From an uncultured Alistipes sp. (lineage in GTDB: Bacteria > Bacteroidota > Bacteroidia > Bacteroidales > UBA932), in assembly GCA_900550465.1 (NCBI GenBank), contig URSC01000002.1:124001-188000 (forward strand): a DNA stretch of 64,000 nt, given 5' to 3'. Shown piece by piece: positions 24,737-33,596 of this stretch (its first letter is position 1; the number at the start of each line of letters is the position of its first letter). The translations under genes and the position numbers were made by a program. Under the pieces are notes generated by a model, which was not told where the DNA came from, made no database searches, and saw only the letters and a program-made list of their open reading frames with translations.

Positions 24737-26686
24737 TTAGAACTGGAGGACGAGGGAGGTCATGCCGGGCACGGCCAGGGGCTCGGTGCTGCGGGACACA
24801 GTCGCTCCGGAGAGGATGTCGGTGGCCGTAAAGCTGTCGGTGCCGAGAGCCGCCGCTGCAGCATCGAAGATCTCGGCGTAGTGTGCCCAGTCGAGGGAGA
24901 CGGACTCGGTGCCGTTGTTGATCACTACCATCACGAAGTCCTTGAAGTCAGGGGTATAGCGGAAGTACACGTAGGCGTTCACCAGGTCGCCGAAAGGCAT
25001 GAAGTGCATCAGTTTGCCCTTGGTCACGGCCCCGGAGGTCTTCCTCCACTGCATCAGGGTGCGGGTGTGGTCGAACATCTCGTTCTGCAGGTCGGTCCTG
25101 CCGGCGGACGTGAAGGCATTGACCTTGTCGCCGGGCCAGCCGCCGGGGAAGTCGGTCCTCCACCATGCATCGCCCTTGCCCACCATCTCCTCGGGTCCGT
25201 GCATCAGGATCTCGTCACCGTAGTACCACTGGGGCACGCCGCGCATGGTCAGCAGCAGAGTGGTCGCATTCTTCATACGCGCCAGCACGGTTTCGTCGGA
25301 ATCCTTGTAGGTGCCGAAGCGGATGGCCGGGCGCTCCATGTCGTGGTTGGTGATGAAGGTCAGCAGGTTGTAGGGGTTGTAGTAGGCGAAGTCGAGGGAC
25401 ACGGAACCGTAGACGCGCTTGATGCCGTCGTCGTAGCCTAAGTTCTCATTCTGTACAAATGCCTCGGAGATAGCGTCGGTCAGGGCGAAATCCATCACCA
25501 TGGGCAGGTGCGAGGTATAGCCGTCGGCATTGGTCTTGAAGCCGCCGTCTGCTGTCCTGCAGCCCTCCCAGTAGGCTATCTGCTGGGTGTTGTGGAACCA
25601 GCACTCGCCCACGAGGGTAAAGTTGGGGAACTCCTTCAGGATACCGGCAGTCCAGGCCGAGATGTCCTCCTTGCGGGTGTATGGATAGGTGTCCACGCGG
25701 ATACCGTCCAGGTCGGCGTACTCTATCCACCACACTGCCAGCTGGATGTAGTACTGGAGGCAATAGGGATTGCTCAGGTTCATGTCGGGCATCGAGGTAT
25801 CGAACCAGCCGGTCACGCAGGCGTCGATGTCGGTCTGGGCGGCGTGGGGATCGGAGTGTCCGGACATGGCGTAGTTGGAGCGGGTAAATGTCGGATGCTG
25901 GTGGATCCAGTCCTGGAAAGGCAGGTCGTTGAACCACCAGTGGGCGGTGCCGCTGTGGTTGGGCACGATGTCCTGGATGAACTTGATGCCCTTCTCATGA
26001 GCGGCTGCCACTAAGGAGCGGTACAGCTCGTTGGAACCGTAGCGGGGGTCGATCTGATAATAGTCCGCGCAGGCATAGCCGTGGTAGGAGTAGGTCGGCT
26101 CGTTGTCGAGGGTGATGGGCGTAGGCCAGATGGCGGTGATGCCGAGGTCGGCCAGATAGTCCAGATGGTCCATGATACCCTGGAGGTCACCGCCGTGACG
26201 TCCGCCGGGGAGCTTGCGGTTGCCCTTCTCGGCGGTCAGGGGCGAGGAGTCGTTCTTCTTGTCCCCGTTGGCGAAACGGTCGGGCATCAGCAGGTACACC
26301 ACGTCGGAGGAGCCGAAGCCCACCCTATCCCGTGACCCCTCGCGACGCTCGCCTATGCTGTAGGCAAATGTCTCGGTCTTCCCGTCGGGGTAGTTGATGG
26401 TAAATGTATACTCCCCGGGAGTCAGGTTGTCGGCGATCTCCAGGTCCACGAACAGATAGTTCGGGCTCTCGGCATAATGCACGGCCTTGACCGTAATCCC
26501 GTCGGAAGCCACACTCACTCCTGCACCGGAAAGCCCGGGAGCATGCAGCATCAGGGTCAGAGGGGTCTCCATACCCGTCCACCAGCAGGGCGGCTCCACG
26601 CGCAGTCCCTCCTGGGTAGTGGCTGCCGAAGCAAGGGACGAGAGTCCCACCGCAGCCAGAATCGTAGTCAGTAAATTTTTCTTCAT
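24737..26686 (-). CDS. susA: GH13 neopullulanase-like alpha-glucanase (SusA type)
   Basis: 649 residues. A signal peptide (residues 1-21) is followed by the N-terminal beta domain of cyclomaltodextrinase/neopullulanase enzymes (VEPPCWWTGMETPLTLMLH). The GH13 barrel carries YLLMPDRFANGD, the nucleophile segment DGIRVDTYPY, the acid/base segment LVGECWFHN and FITNHDMERPA. No lipobox, so it is probably periplasmic. In the Bacteroides system SusA cleaves imported malto-oligosaccharides and pullulan. It is the last gene of the minus-strand starch locus, after a 518-base gap with the palindrome array. Confidence 0.9.
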   Translation of the reverse strand: MKKNLLTTILAAVGLSSLASAATTQEGLRVEPPCWWTGMETPLTLMLHAPGLSGAGVSVASDGITVKAVHYAESPNYLFVDLEIADNLTPGEYTFTINYPDGKTETFAYSIGERREGSRDRVGFGSSDVVYLLMPDRFANGDKKNDSSPLTAEKGNRKLPGGRHGGDLQGIMDHLDYLADLGITAIWPTPITLDNEPTYSYHGYACADYYQIDPRYGSNELYRSLVAAAHEKGIKFIQDIVPNHSGTAHWWFNDLPFQDWIHQHPTFTRSNYAMSGHSDPHAAQTDIDACVTGWFDTSMPDMNLSNPYCLQYYIQLAVWWIEYADLDGIRVDTYPYTRKEDISAWTAGILKEFPNFTLVGECWFHNTQQIAYWEGCRTADGGFKTNADGYTSHLPMVMDFALTDAISEAFVQNENLGYDDGIKRVYGSVSLDFAYYNPYNLLTFITNHDMERPAIRFGTYKDSDETVLARMKNATTLLLTMRGVPQWYYGDEILMHGPEEMVGKGDAWWRTDFPGGWPGDKVNAFTSAGRTDLQNEMFDHTRTLMQWRKTSGAVTKGKLMHFMPFGDLVNAYVYFRYTPDFKDFVMVVINNGTESVSLDWAHYAEIFDAAAAALGTDSFTATDILSGATVSRSTEPLAVPGMTSLVLQF

Positions 26687-26727
26687 AAATTATTGCTATT
26701 TGGTTTTAAATATCGTTACACTTTATC

Positions 26728-27171
26728 CACCTTCCGAAGGTGGGACGTTTCCGGTCTCTCTCCGCCCACCTTCCGAAGGTGAGGCATTTCCGGCCGTTTT
26801 CTGCACACCTTCCGAAGGTGGGAAAATGCAGGAACTGCTCCAGAACGGCTGTAGGACATATCAAGCTCTCCAGCGCCCTCTCCCACCTTCCGAAGGTGGG
26901 ACGTTTCCGACCATTTTCCGCACACCTTCCGAAGGTGGGAAAATGCAGGAACTGCTCCAGAACGGCTGTAGGGCATTTCCGGTCCTCCAGCGCCCTCTCC
27001 CACCTTCCGAAGGTGGGACGTTTCCGACCATTTTCCGCACACCTTCCGAAGGTGGGAAAATGCAGGAACTGCTCCAGAACGGCTGTAGGGCATTTCCGGT
27101 CCTCCAGCGCCCTCTCCCACCTTCCGAAGGTGAGGCATTTCCGGCCGTTTTCTGCACACCTTCCGAAGGTG
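26728..27171. repeat. Nine CACCTTCCGAAGGTG palindromes on a strict 39-bp lattice; 117-bp tandem repeat
   Basis: Perfect copies start at 26728, 26767, 26806, 26884, 26923, 27001, 27040, 27118 and 27157. All steps are 39 or 78, and from 26767 the pattern repeats every 117 bases with near-identical spacers. In each 78-base gap the third lattice node holds a block around CAGAACGGCTGTAGG instead of a palindrome. It fills the gap between the two GH13 genes (26687-27204). Long frames through it encode repeats of PPSEGG and are not taken as genes. No T run follows the palindromes. Confidence 0.9.
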
Positions 27172-27204
27172 GGAAAATGGGAACGCGGAAAACGCAGAGC
27201 GGCA

Positions 27205-28533
27205 TCAGAACACGAACTGATATCCGTGAGCGGGAAGGGTGTAGCTCTGTCCTGCGATGCTGCCCTCAGAGACAGTCACGGTCACTTCCTCGGCGGAGAA
27301 ATTGAACACTGCCGCGAATCCGTCGCTGCCGTCAGAGAGCCGACGCTCAAAGGCAAACACCTGTTCGGGTCTGTCGGACGCGAGTATCACCATAGGAGCA
27401 CCCTCGCGGGGAGCATACATCGACGGATGGGCATCCCTCATGGCAATCAGCTCCTGGTAGAACTGAGTGAAGCCTCCGCGGTCCTCCCACACAATGGGAT
27501 CGCGCATGAAGAACTCCAGCGAGTTGTCGTTGCCCACCTCCTGACCGCTGTAGATCAGAGGCATGCCCGGTTCGGCGAAAGTCAGGGCGGCGAACTGGCG
27601 GGCAGCGTCCCCCATCCTCTCGAACTCGGTGCCGTTCCAGGAGTTCTCGTCATGGTTGGAAGTGAAGTTCATCTCGATGCTCTCCACTGGCAGCTTGCCC
27701 TCGTGCTCCACACGGTAGGCGGCGTACTCAGCGGCAGTGGCCTTGCCCTGGGCGAGCCTGTTCATAAACGCATGGTTGGACCAGCCGTAGTAGGCGTCGA
27801 AGGCGTCGGTCATCAGAGCGGGCTCCTCGGACTCGGCCAGCATGAACAGGTCGGGACGGATCTCCCGGAGCGCCGCCACGGCGTCATTCCAGAAGTCCAC
27901 CGGCACCTCGTGGGCCACGTCGCAGCGGAAGCCGTCGACACCTACTTCGGATACCCAGTAGGTCATGGCGTCGAGCATGGCGGCACGCATATCGGCATTG
28001 TCGTAGTTCAGCTCGGCCACATCGGTCCAGTCGAAGGGAGCCACAGGCGTACCGGTGCTGTCATCCATCACGTACCACTCGGGATGCTCGGCGATCCAGC
28101 CGTGGTCGCGGGAGGTATGGTTGGCCACCCAGTCGAGAATCACCTTGAAGCCCAGCTCATGAGCCTTGTCCACCACGGACTGGAAGTCCTCGATGTCTCC
28201 GAACTCGGGATTGATGGCCTTGTAGTCGCGGATAGAGTAGTAGCTGCCCAGCTCCCCCTTGCGCTCCACCTCTCCGATGGGATACACGGGCATGAACCAA
28301 AGGATGTCCACCCCGAGTTCCTTGAGCCGGGGCAGATGCTTTTCGAAGGCCTCGAAGGTGCCCTCCTTGGTGTACTGGCGGACATTGACCTCATAGAGGA
28401 CTGCGGAGGCCGTCCAGTCGGGATGGCTCACGTTGCTCACAGGAGACTGCACCTCCTGTTCTGATTTGCCGGCGCATCCTGCAAGCAGAAGCAGGGCTAC
28501 GGCCGCAAAAAAGATTGTCTTGATCATCTTCAT
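27205..28533 (-). CDS. GH13 alpha-amylase-like lipoprotein
   Basis: 442 residues. Signal peptide with lipobox LLLAGCAG. Compact GH13 barrel: YEVNVRQYTKEGTF, LWFMPVYPIGE, WVANHTSRDHGW, nucleophile segment DGFRCDVAHE, acid/base segment FMLAESEEP and MNFTSNHDENSW. It lacks large inserted binding domains. As a lipoprotein it is anchored in an envelope membrane and probably acts on malto-oligosaccharides; the product profile cannot be read. Bacteroides thetaiotaomicron sus has no exact counterpart at this place. It is separated from the GH97 gene upstream by 146 bases that hold the 34-nt hairpin, and from susA downstream by the palindrome array. Confidence 0.9.
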   Translation of the reverse strand: MKMIKTIFFAAVALLLLAGCAGKSEQEVQSPVSNVSHPDWTASAVLYEVNVRQYTKEGTFEAFEKHLPRLKELGVDILWFMPVYPIGEVERKGELGSYYSIRDYKAINPEFGDIEDFQSVVDKAHELGFKVILDWVANHTSRDHGWIAEHPEWYVMDDSTGTPVAPFDWTDVAELNYDNADMRAAMLDAMTYWVSEVGVDGFRCDVAHEVPVDFWNDAVAALREIRPDLFMLAESEEPALMTDAFDAYYGWSNHAFMNRLAQGKATAAEYAAYRVEHEGKLPVESIEMNFTSNHDENSWNGTEFERMGDAARQFAALTFAEPGMPLIYSGQEVGNDNSLEFFMRDPIVWEDRGGFTQFYQELIAMRDAHPSMYAPREGAPMVILASDRPEQVFAFERRLSDGSDGFAAVFNFSAEEVTVTVSEGSIAGQSYTLPAHGYQFVF

Positions 28534-28602
28534 AATACAATGTTATTTTAGGAAAACAAAATTACTTTCTTCTCACAGTCCCGATGCTTCAACTGCGCTC
28601 CA

Positions 28603-28636
28603 CAACGGCAGCGATTTCCGCGATTCGGTGCCGTTG
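28603..28636 (-). promoter_or_regulatory. 34-nt hairpin CAACGGCA...TGCCGTTG upstream of the GH13 lipoprotein gene
   Basis: The same arms and length as 15859-15892. On the minus strand, towards the GH13 gene, it reads CAACGGCACCGAATCGCGG and then TGCCGTTG. It lies 70 bases before the start codon and 44 bases after the GH97 stop, so it could act as a leader hairpin or on mRNA processing within the locus. Confidence 0.55.
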
Positions 28637-28679
28637 CGGATGTCAGTGCAAAGCCAGTGGTATGTTCGCGGACGTTCAT

Positions 28680-30815
28680 TTACTTCTCAACGGGCCGGAT
28701 TACTACTGCCGCACCACCGCCCGGCGCCAAGGGAATACGGAGGGTCGCGGATGGTTTCACCTTCTTGGTATAGATCCGGTAGCTCTGAGGATTGGACTCC
28801 CAGTCGGCGTCCTCTCCGTCGGCGTAGACCGTGGCCTCGTATTTCTGGCCGGAGCCTGAGGGGAGGAACGAGAGAGGAATGACGGCCTCGCGGGCATTCT
28901 CGTCGGTAACGGCTCCCACGAACCACTCCTGCGCGTCACGGGCCTTGCGGGCTACGGTGATGTAGTCGCCCGGCTCTGCCTCCAGGTACCAGGAGTTCTC
29001 CCAGTTGAGGGCCACGTCCTTGATGAACTGGAAGGCGTCCATAAACCGCTCGTAGTTCTCGGGCAGGTCACAGGCCATCTGCAGGGGCGAGGGCATGGTC
29101 ACATAGAGGGCCAGCTGCCGCGCCAGTGTGGTACCGGCCTGCTCTCCGGGCTTGCTGCCGCCCCCGTAGTAGTCCAGCTTGGTCTGGAAGAGGCCGGGAG
29201 TGTAGTCCATCGGACCTCCCTTGAGACGGGTGAAGGGCAGGATGCAGGTGTGGTCGGGGTCGTTGCCGCCCATCGACTCGAACTCTCCGCCGCGGGCCGA
29301 CTCCTGAGCCACCCAGTTGGGCCAGGTACGCATCAAGCCGGTCGGACGCACTGCCTCGTGGCTGTCCACCATGATCTCATACTCGGCTGCGGTACGGACC
29401 ACATGGATATAGTGGTCGTTCATCCACTGCGACGAGTGGTATTCGCTGCGGGGGATGATGTAGCCCACATATCCGGTCTTGACGGAGTGGTAGCCGTGGT
29501 CGACCATGTACTGGAAGGCGTCCTCGAGCTGGCGCTCATAGTCTGCCGCGTTGGAGGCCGTCTCGTGGTGCATGATCATGTTCACGCCTTTCTCCGCAGC
29601 GTATGCTGACACTGCGTCTATATCGAAGTCAGGATAGGGTTTCGTAAACAGGAAATGACGGTCCTTGCGGTAGGAGGCCCAGTCCTCCCAGCCCTCGTTC
29701 CATCCCTCGACAAGCACTGCATCGATACCGTGCTCCGCCGCGAAATCTATGTACCTCTTCACGTTCTCGGTATTGGCCGCATGCCTTCCGTTGGGTTTCA
29801 GGGCCGAATAGTCAGTAACCCCGGGACGCGCCTTCCAGTAGTCGCTGTAGGCCCAGGTAGCACCGGCCCCGGTAAACATCTCCCACCACACTCCCACGAA
29901 TTTCTGGGGCTTCACCCACGAGGGGTCCTCGATGGCGCAGGGCTCGTTCAGATTGTAGATCAGCTGCGAGGCCAGGATATCCCGGGCATCGTCACTCACG
30001 ATGACCGTCCTCCAGGGCGAATTGAACGGAGCCTGGAGATAGCCGCGCACCCCGTTCTTGTCCGGCACCAGATGGGCCTTCAGCCGGAAATTCACATCAT
30101 CCACATCGAGGAGCATGGCGGCATAGTGCACCAGTGCGGCCTCGTGGATGTTGATGTACAGCCCGTCATCGGAGCGCAGCATCAGCGGGGTCTGCACGGA
30201 CAGCCCGCCCTCTGCCTTCGTCTCGTAGGTCTTCAGAGCCAGCCGCCGCTCTATCTCATCCTCCAGCCCGGAGATACGGGCCGTGGAATAGGCAAACTCG
30301 TTGGTGTCATAGTCTCCGGGAATGCAATAGGCGGTGTGGTCCCCGCTGAGGTTGAACTCAGTCAGTTCCCCGCGCAGGGTAAGGTAATTCACTCCGTCCT
30401 GCTCCGGCACCTCATAGCGGAAGCCCAGGCCGTCATCGAAGAGACGGAAGCGCACCAGCACCTGCCGTCCCGTACCTTCCTGCACCAAGGTCAGGGCCAT
30501 CTCGTTATAATGGTCCCGCACGCTGGCATACTCGCCCCAGACCGGCGTCCAGCTCTGATCCACGGTATCACGGCTTACTGCGGCGACGGTAAAGCCCGAA
30601 GCCAGGTCCGCCTCATCGCCAGTCAGCCCGAGACGGCTGGGCAGAATAACGGGCATCCCCTTGTAATCAAGGGCATACACCACTATTCCACCGTTACATT
30701 CTACATTCAGGGACAATTCCCCGGAGGGAGAATTCATCTGCTGCGCCCCCGCACCTGAAGGCAGCACGGCCATCAGGAGAAGAAGGGCAGCAGTCGTTAT
30801 CAGATTCTTTTTCAT
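28680..30815 (-). CDS. susB: GH97 alpha-glucosidase, inverting type (SusB)
   Basis: 711 residues with a signal peptide ending at AGAQ. GH97 layout: N-terminal beta-sandwich from SPSGELSLNVECNGG, then the barrel (KFVGVWWEMFTG, VEGWNEGWEDW, IMHHETASN, DSHEAVRPTGLMRTWPNW, QESARGGEFE), then a C-terminal beta domain. The glutamates in HHET, SHEA and RGGE match the positions of the calcium-dependent inverting subgroup typified by SusB. It releases glucose from malto-oligosaccharides in the periplasm. It follows a small lipoprotein gene by 20 bases, so it is in the same transcript. Confidence 0.93.
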   Translation of the reverse strand: MKKNLITTAALLLLMAVLPSGAGAQQMNSPSGELSLNVECNGGIVVYALDYKGMPVILPSRLGLTGDEADLASGFTVAAVSRDTVDQSWTPVWGEYASVRDHYNEMALTLVQEGTGRQVLVRFRLFDDGLGFRYEVPEQDGVNYLTLRGELTEFNLSGDHTAYCIPGDYDTNEFAYSTARISGLEDEIERRLALKTYETKAEGGLSVQTPLMLRSDDGLYINIHEAALVHYAAMLLDVDDVNFRLKAHLVPDKNGVRGYLQAPFNSPWRTVIVSDDARDILASQLIYNLNEPCAIEDPSWVKPQKFVGVWWEMFTGAGATWAYSDYWKARPGVTDYSALKPNGRHAANTENVKRYIDFAAEHGIDAVLVEGWNEGWEDWASYRKDRHFLFTKPYPDFDIDAVSAYAAEKGVNMIMHHETASNAADYERQLEDAFQYMVDHGYHSVKTGYVGYIIPRSEYHSSQWMNDHYIHVVRTAAEYEIMVDSHEAVRPTGLMRTWPNWVAQESARGGEFESMGGNDPDHTCILPFTRLKGGPMDYTPGLFQTKLDYYGGGSKPGEQAGTTLARQLALYVTMPSPLQMACDLPENYERFMDAFQFIKDVALNWENSWYLEAEPGDYITVARKARDAQEWFVGAVTDENAREAVIPLSFLPSGSGQKYEATVYADGEDADWESNPQSYRIYTKKVKPSATLRIPLAPGGGAAVVIRPVEK

Positions 30816-30835
30816 ACAGTTTATTTATTTGTTCT

Positions 30836-31480
30836 TCAGGACAATTCAGCAGCATCGGAGGAGGTCACCCGTCCCCTCCGCACCGGCACCGTGATATCGC
30901 TGCCGGCTCCCGCCGCGTTGTGCGAGTATATGCGGATGCAGGAGTGGTCCATTTCCTCCGCGTTGTCAGGGATGTGAACGGTAAACACTCCCGGCTTGTG
31001 GTAGGACAGGCATTTGTGCCCAAGCAGGGTATTCTGCCACAGGACCAGGTAGCTGGCCGGGGTATTGTCCACCTTGACGGTGAACTCCCTGCCGCCCATG
31101 TCGGTTCCCACCACGGTTACCGACGGGACATCCTGGCTCCGGATGTTTTCCCGCTTGAGCACGATTACTCCGCTTTCCTTCCCTGTGGTCACCCGGACGG
31201 TGGAGATATTGCGGGAAGCCGGCCCTGCCACCACCAGCACCGAATCCATACTTCCCCGGGAGAGCGGCAGCACCGTATAGTCGTCGCAGGTCAGTCCGTC
31301 CACACTGCCGATTCCGGGGAAATAGTCCCGGACTACGAGCAGGGTCGTATCGGACAAGAGCACGCAGGTTCTGGCCGGCCCGGACTCCTCGTCGAAGAAC
31401 GGGTTACGCTCCACCCTGTATGAGCAGGATAGTGTCAGCAGTAATGCTGCAGCTGCTATTGCCAATCTCAATGCCTTCAT
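30836..31480 (-). CDS. Small lipoprotein of unknown function in the starch locus
   Basis: 214 residues from the ATG at 31480. The longer frame extending into susG is not credible because this start follows the susG stop by one base and is at once followed by a signal peptide with lipobox LTLSCS. The rest is predicted beta-rich; the final 80 residues (YLVLWQNTLLGHKCLSYHKP, then HSCIRIYSHNAAGAGSDIT, then VPVRRGRV) recall the N-terminal Ig-like domain of some GH13 enzymes, a weak resemblance. It has no counterpart in the classical susRABCDEFG. It may bind starch or assist surface assembly; both are guesses. Confidence 0.72.
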   Translation of the reverse strand: MKALRLAIAAAALLLTLSCSYRVERNPFFDEESGPARTCVLLSDTTLLVVRDYFPGIGSVDGLTCDDYTVLPLSRGSMDSVLVVAGPASRNISTVRVTTGKESGVIVLKRENIRSQDVPSVTVVGTDMGGREFTVKVDNTPASYLVLWQNTLLGHKCLSYHKPGVFTVHIPDNAEEMDHSCIRIYSHNAAGAGSDITVPVRRGRVTSSDAAELS

Positions 31481-31481
31481 T

Positions 31482-33518
31482 TCAGATACTGAATACCACG
31501 GAAGAATATGCCCCCATGACCAGACGGGGTGTCTCCCCGCTGCTGTCCATGGATACCTCTCCCTGGACAGCGACCGTCCCGGTGACGGTGTCGTGCAGGA
31601 GGAAGTTGATTTCCGAACCGCTGAAGTTGTGCAGTACCAGCACGCGGTCGTCCTCATACTCCATTATCCAGGCACAAAGCCCGGGAAGGGCAGTCAGGGT
31701 CTCGTTATAGAGGTCGTGGCGCACCATGTGGCCGTGAGCGAGGGCAGGGCAGGCATGACGGGCACGGGCAAAATCCTTGTAGACCCGGAAGACGGAGGAG
31801 GCGTCGGCAGCCTGCTCGGAGACGGAGGCCGTAGGAAGGGTAATCTCGGACTTGTCGGTATAGGAGGACAGCTTGGTATTGTAGCTGTCGCCCCAGTTCA
31901 TGGGGATACGCACATACTCGTCGCCGTTTTCCTTGACTCCGGTATACCCGAGCTCCTCACCATAGTAGATGTAGGGCTCGCCGCCTGCGGTCAGAAGCAC
32001 TGCTCCGGCCAGACGCATCTTAGCCGTGGACTCGCCCAGGTCGCTGCCGGCCCGGTTCTCGTCGTGGTTGGAAAGCTTGGTGGCCTCGATATAGTCGGGA
32101 CGCACGGCGGCATACTCCTGCTGATAGGACAGGATTTCCTTGACAAAGGTATTGCCGGTGCCTCCGTTGATACCCTCCGAGAGCCTCCACCAGAAGGAGA
32201 ACTCGAAGGCCGCGGGCAGGCCGGCATAGTAAGGCGCCACCTCATTGTGCTCGGAGAACACCTCCCCCACCATGTAGAAGGGATCCTCTCCGGTGAAGCC
32301 CTCGCTCATGGCGTCGTAGAACTTGCCCAGGAATGTCGGGTTCTCGCTGGAATTGGCATTGTGATAAATGTGCTTCACGGCGTCCAGGCGCATGCCGTCG
32401 ATGCCGTAGTCAGTCACCCACTGGCGGCCGATGCGCACCAGCTCCTGGAAGGCCGGGGATTTCTCGGCCTCGTCGGCAGCCCCGTAGTTGAGATCCGCGA
32501 ACCAGGAGGTCCACATGTGGGAATGATAGTAGAGGGTACCGGGCATCAGGAGGTCGGCCACGGCGTTGTTGTCCTGAGAGGTGAAAAGTTCCTTGGGTAC
32601 ACCGTACTCTATCATGGCCTCCGAAGCGCTCTGTGCCCCGTATTTGGAACCGGCCGGCCACTCATCGGAGTTCACCGGGCGGATCAGGAATCCCCAGGGT
32701 GAATCGAAATCCACCGTCAGGGAGTACATCCCGCCCCCGTCATCGTAGAACTTCACGTGACGGCCGGGGTCGCCCAGATAGAGGTATTTGTCGCTGTCAG
32801 TATCCGGGGCGGTATTCTCCGGGTCTGCCGGCCCGTCCGTGCGGGTCACGGTGACAGTCGGAGCATCGGGGTCGGTCCAGTCCAGGACAAACTCCATCGT
32901 ACCCACGGCCTCGTTGCCGGCCACATACCACTGCGAGGCATCATAGCCGTTCGAGCCTTCGGTATTGATCATGGGGATACGCCCGGCCTCTATGTCAGCC
33001 CTCGGGTTGTCCGAGAAGATGTAGAAATCCCGGTAAGGGCTGTCCGCGTTCTCCTTTGCCTCCAGAAACCAGGGATGATCCTTGCTGCTGTGGTTGAGCA
33101 CGTAGTCGATATAGATCTTTATGTCATGTTCATGAGCGGCACTCACCAGAGCCCTGAAGTCCTCCAACGTGCCGTAATCCGGATTCACGTCCGCATAGTC
33201 CTTCACGTCATAGCCGTGATAGGATGCCGCAGGATGAATGGGCGAGAGCCACAGGGCCGTCGCACCGAGCGAGTCGAGGTAGTCCAGCTTGTCGATGATA
33301 CCCTGGAAATCCCCTATGCCGTCTCCATCCGAGTCCGCAAACGAATACACCAGCAGCTGGTAGGTAATCTCCGCGTTCTTCGTCCCGTCCCACTCTATCG
33401 GGTCCGCCGTGACATTACCTGTCAGAGGCTTTTCCTCTCCTGACGGCTCATTCTCGCAAGAGACGACGGCAGCGCACATAAGCGCCAAAACGATAAGTGA
33501 TACGTATATTCTGGTCAT
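31482..33518 (-). CDS. susG: Surface alpha-amylase SusG with inserted binding domain
   Basis: 678 residues, close to the 692 of Bacteroides SusG. Lipobox VVSCEN. The GH13 barrel begins at YQLLVYSFADSDGDGIGDFQ. A domain of about 110 residues is inserted near residues 190-310 (from QWYVAGNEAVGTMEFVLDW), at the place where SusG carries CBM58. Catalytic segments are DGMRLDAVKHIYH, FYMVGEVFSEH and KLSNHDENRAGS. It cuts starch at the cell surface for SusCD to import. It is preceded by an intrinsic-terminator-like hairpin after susE, and its stop is one base from the next start. Confidence 0.94.
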   Translation of the reverse strand: MTRIYVSLIVLALMCAAVVSCENEPSGEEKPLTGNVTADPIEWDGTKNAEITYQLLVYSFADSDGDGIGDFQGIIDKLDYLDSLGATALWLSPIHPAASYHGYDVKDYADVNPDYGTLEDFRALVSAAHEHDIKIYIDYVLNHSSKDHPWFLEAKENADSPYRDFYIFSDNPRADIEAGRIPMINTEGSNGYDASQWYVAGNEAVGTMEFVLDWTDPDAPTVTVTRTDGPADPENTAPDTDSDKYLYLGDPGRHVKFYDDGGGMYSLTVDFDSPWGFLIRPVNSDEWPAGSKYGAQSASEAMIEYGVPKELFTSQDNNAVADLLMPGTLYYHSHMWTSWFADLNYGAADEAEKSPAFQELVRIGRQWVTDYGIDGMRLDAVKHIYHNANSSENPTFLGKFYDAMSEGFTGEDPFYMVGEVFSEHNEVAPYYAGLPAAFEFSFWWRLSEGINGGTGNTFVKEILSYQQEYAAVRPDYIEATKLSNHDENRAGSDLGESTAKMRLAGAVLLTAGGEPYIYYGEELGYTGVKENGDEYVRIPMNWGDSYNTKLSSYTDKSEITLPTASVSEQAADASSVFRVYKDFARARHACPALAHGHMVRHDLYNETLTALPGLCAWIMEYEDDRVLVLHNFSGSEINFLLHDTVTGTVAVQGEVSMDSSGETPRLVMGAYSSVVFSI

Positions 33519-33530
33519 GGTTCTGGAACT

Positions 33531-33562
33531 ATAAAAAGGGCGGGCACTTACGTCCCCGCCCT
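33531..33562 (-). terminator. Terminator or attenuator between susE and susG
   Basis: On the minus strand AGGGCGGG pairs with CCCGCCCT around a short loop (GACGTAAGTG region), followed by TTTTAT. It lies between the susE stop (33597) and the susG start (33518), with no promoter box after it. Partial read-through would lower expression of the enzyme genes relative to susCDE. Confidence 0.7.
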
Positions 33563-33596
33563 CCAGTATTTTAGATTGTCGTGTACCTTCGTACTG

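Noticed and set aside
26728..27171. CRISPR array
   Set aside because: The repeats are only 15 bases, the spacers are themselves repeated every 117 bases, and no cas gene is near.
26487..28464. Long plus-strand frames (272 and 574 codons) and minus-strand frames through the palindrome array
   Set aside because: The products are PPSEGG/LPKVG-type translations of the repeat joined to antisense of GH13 genes; the 39-bp period keeps frames open by being a multiple of three.
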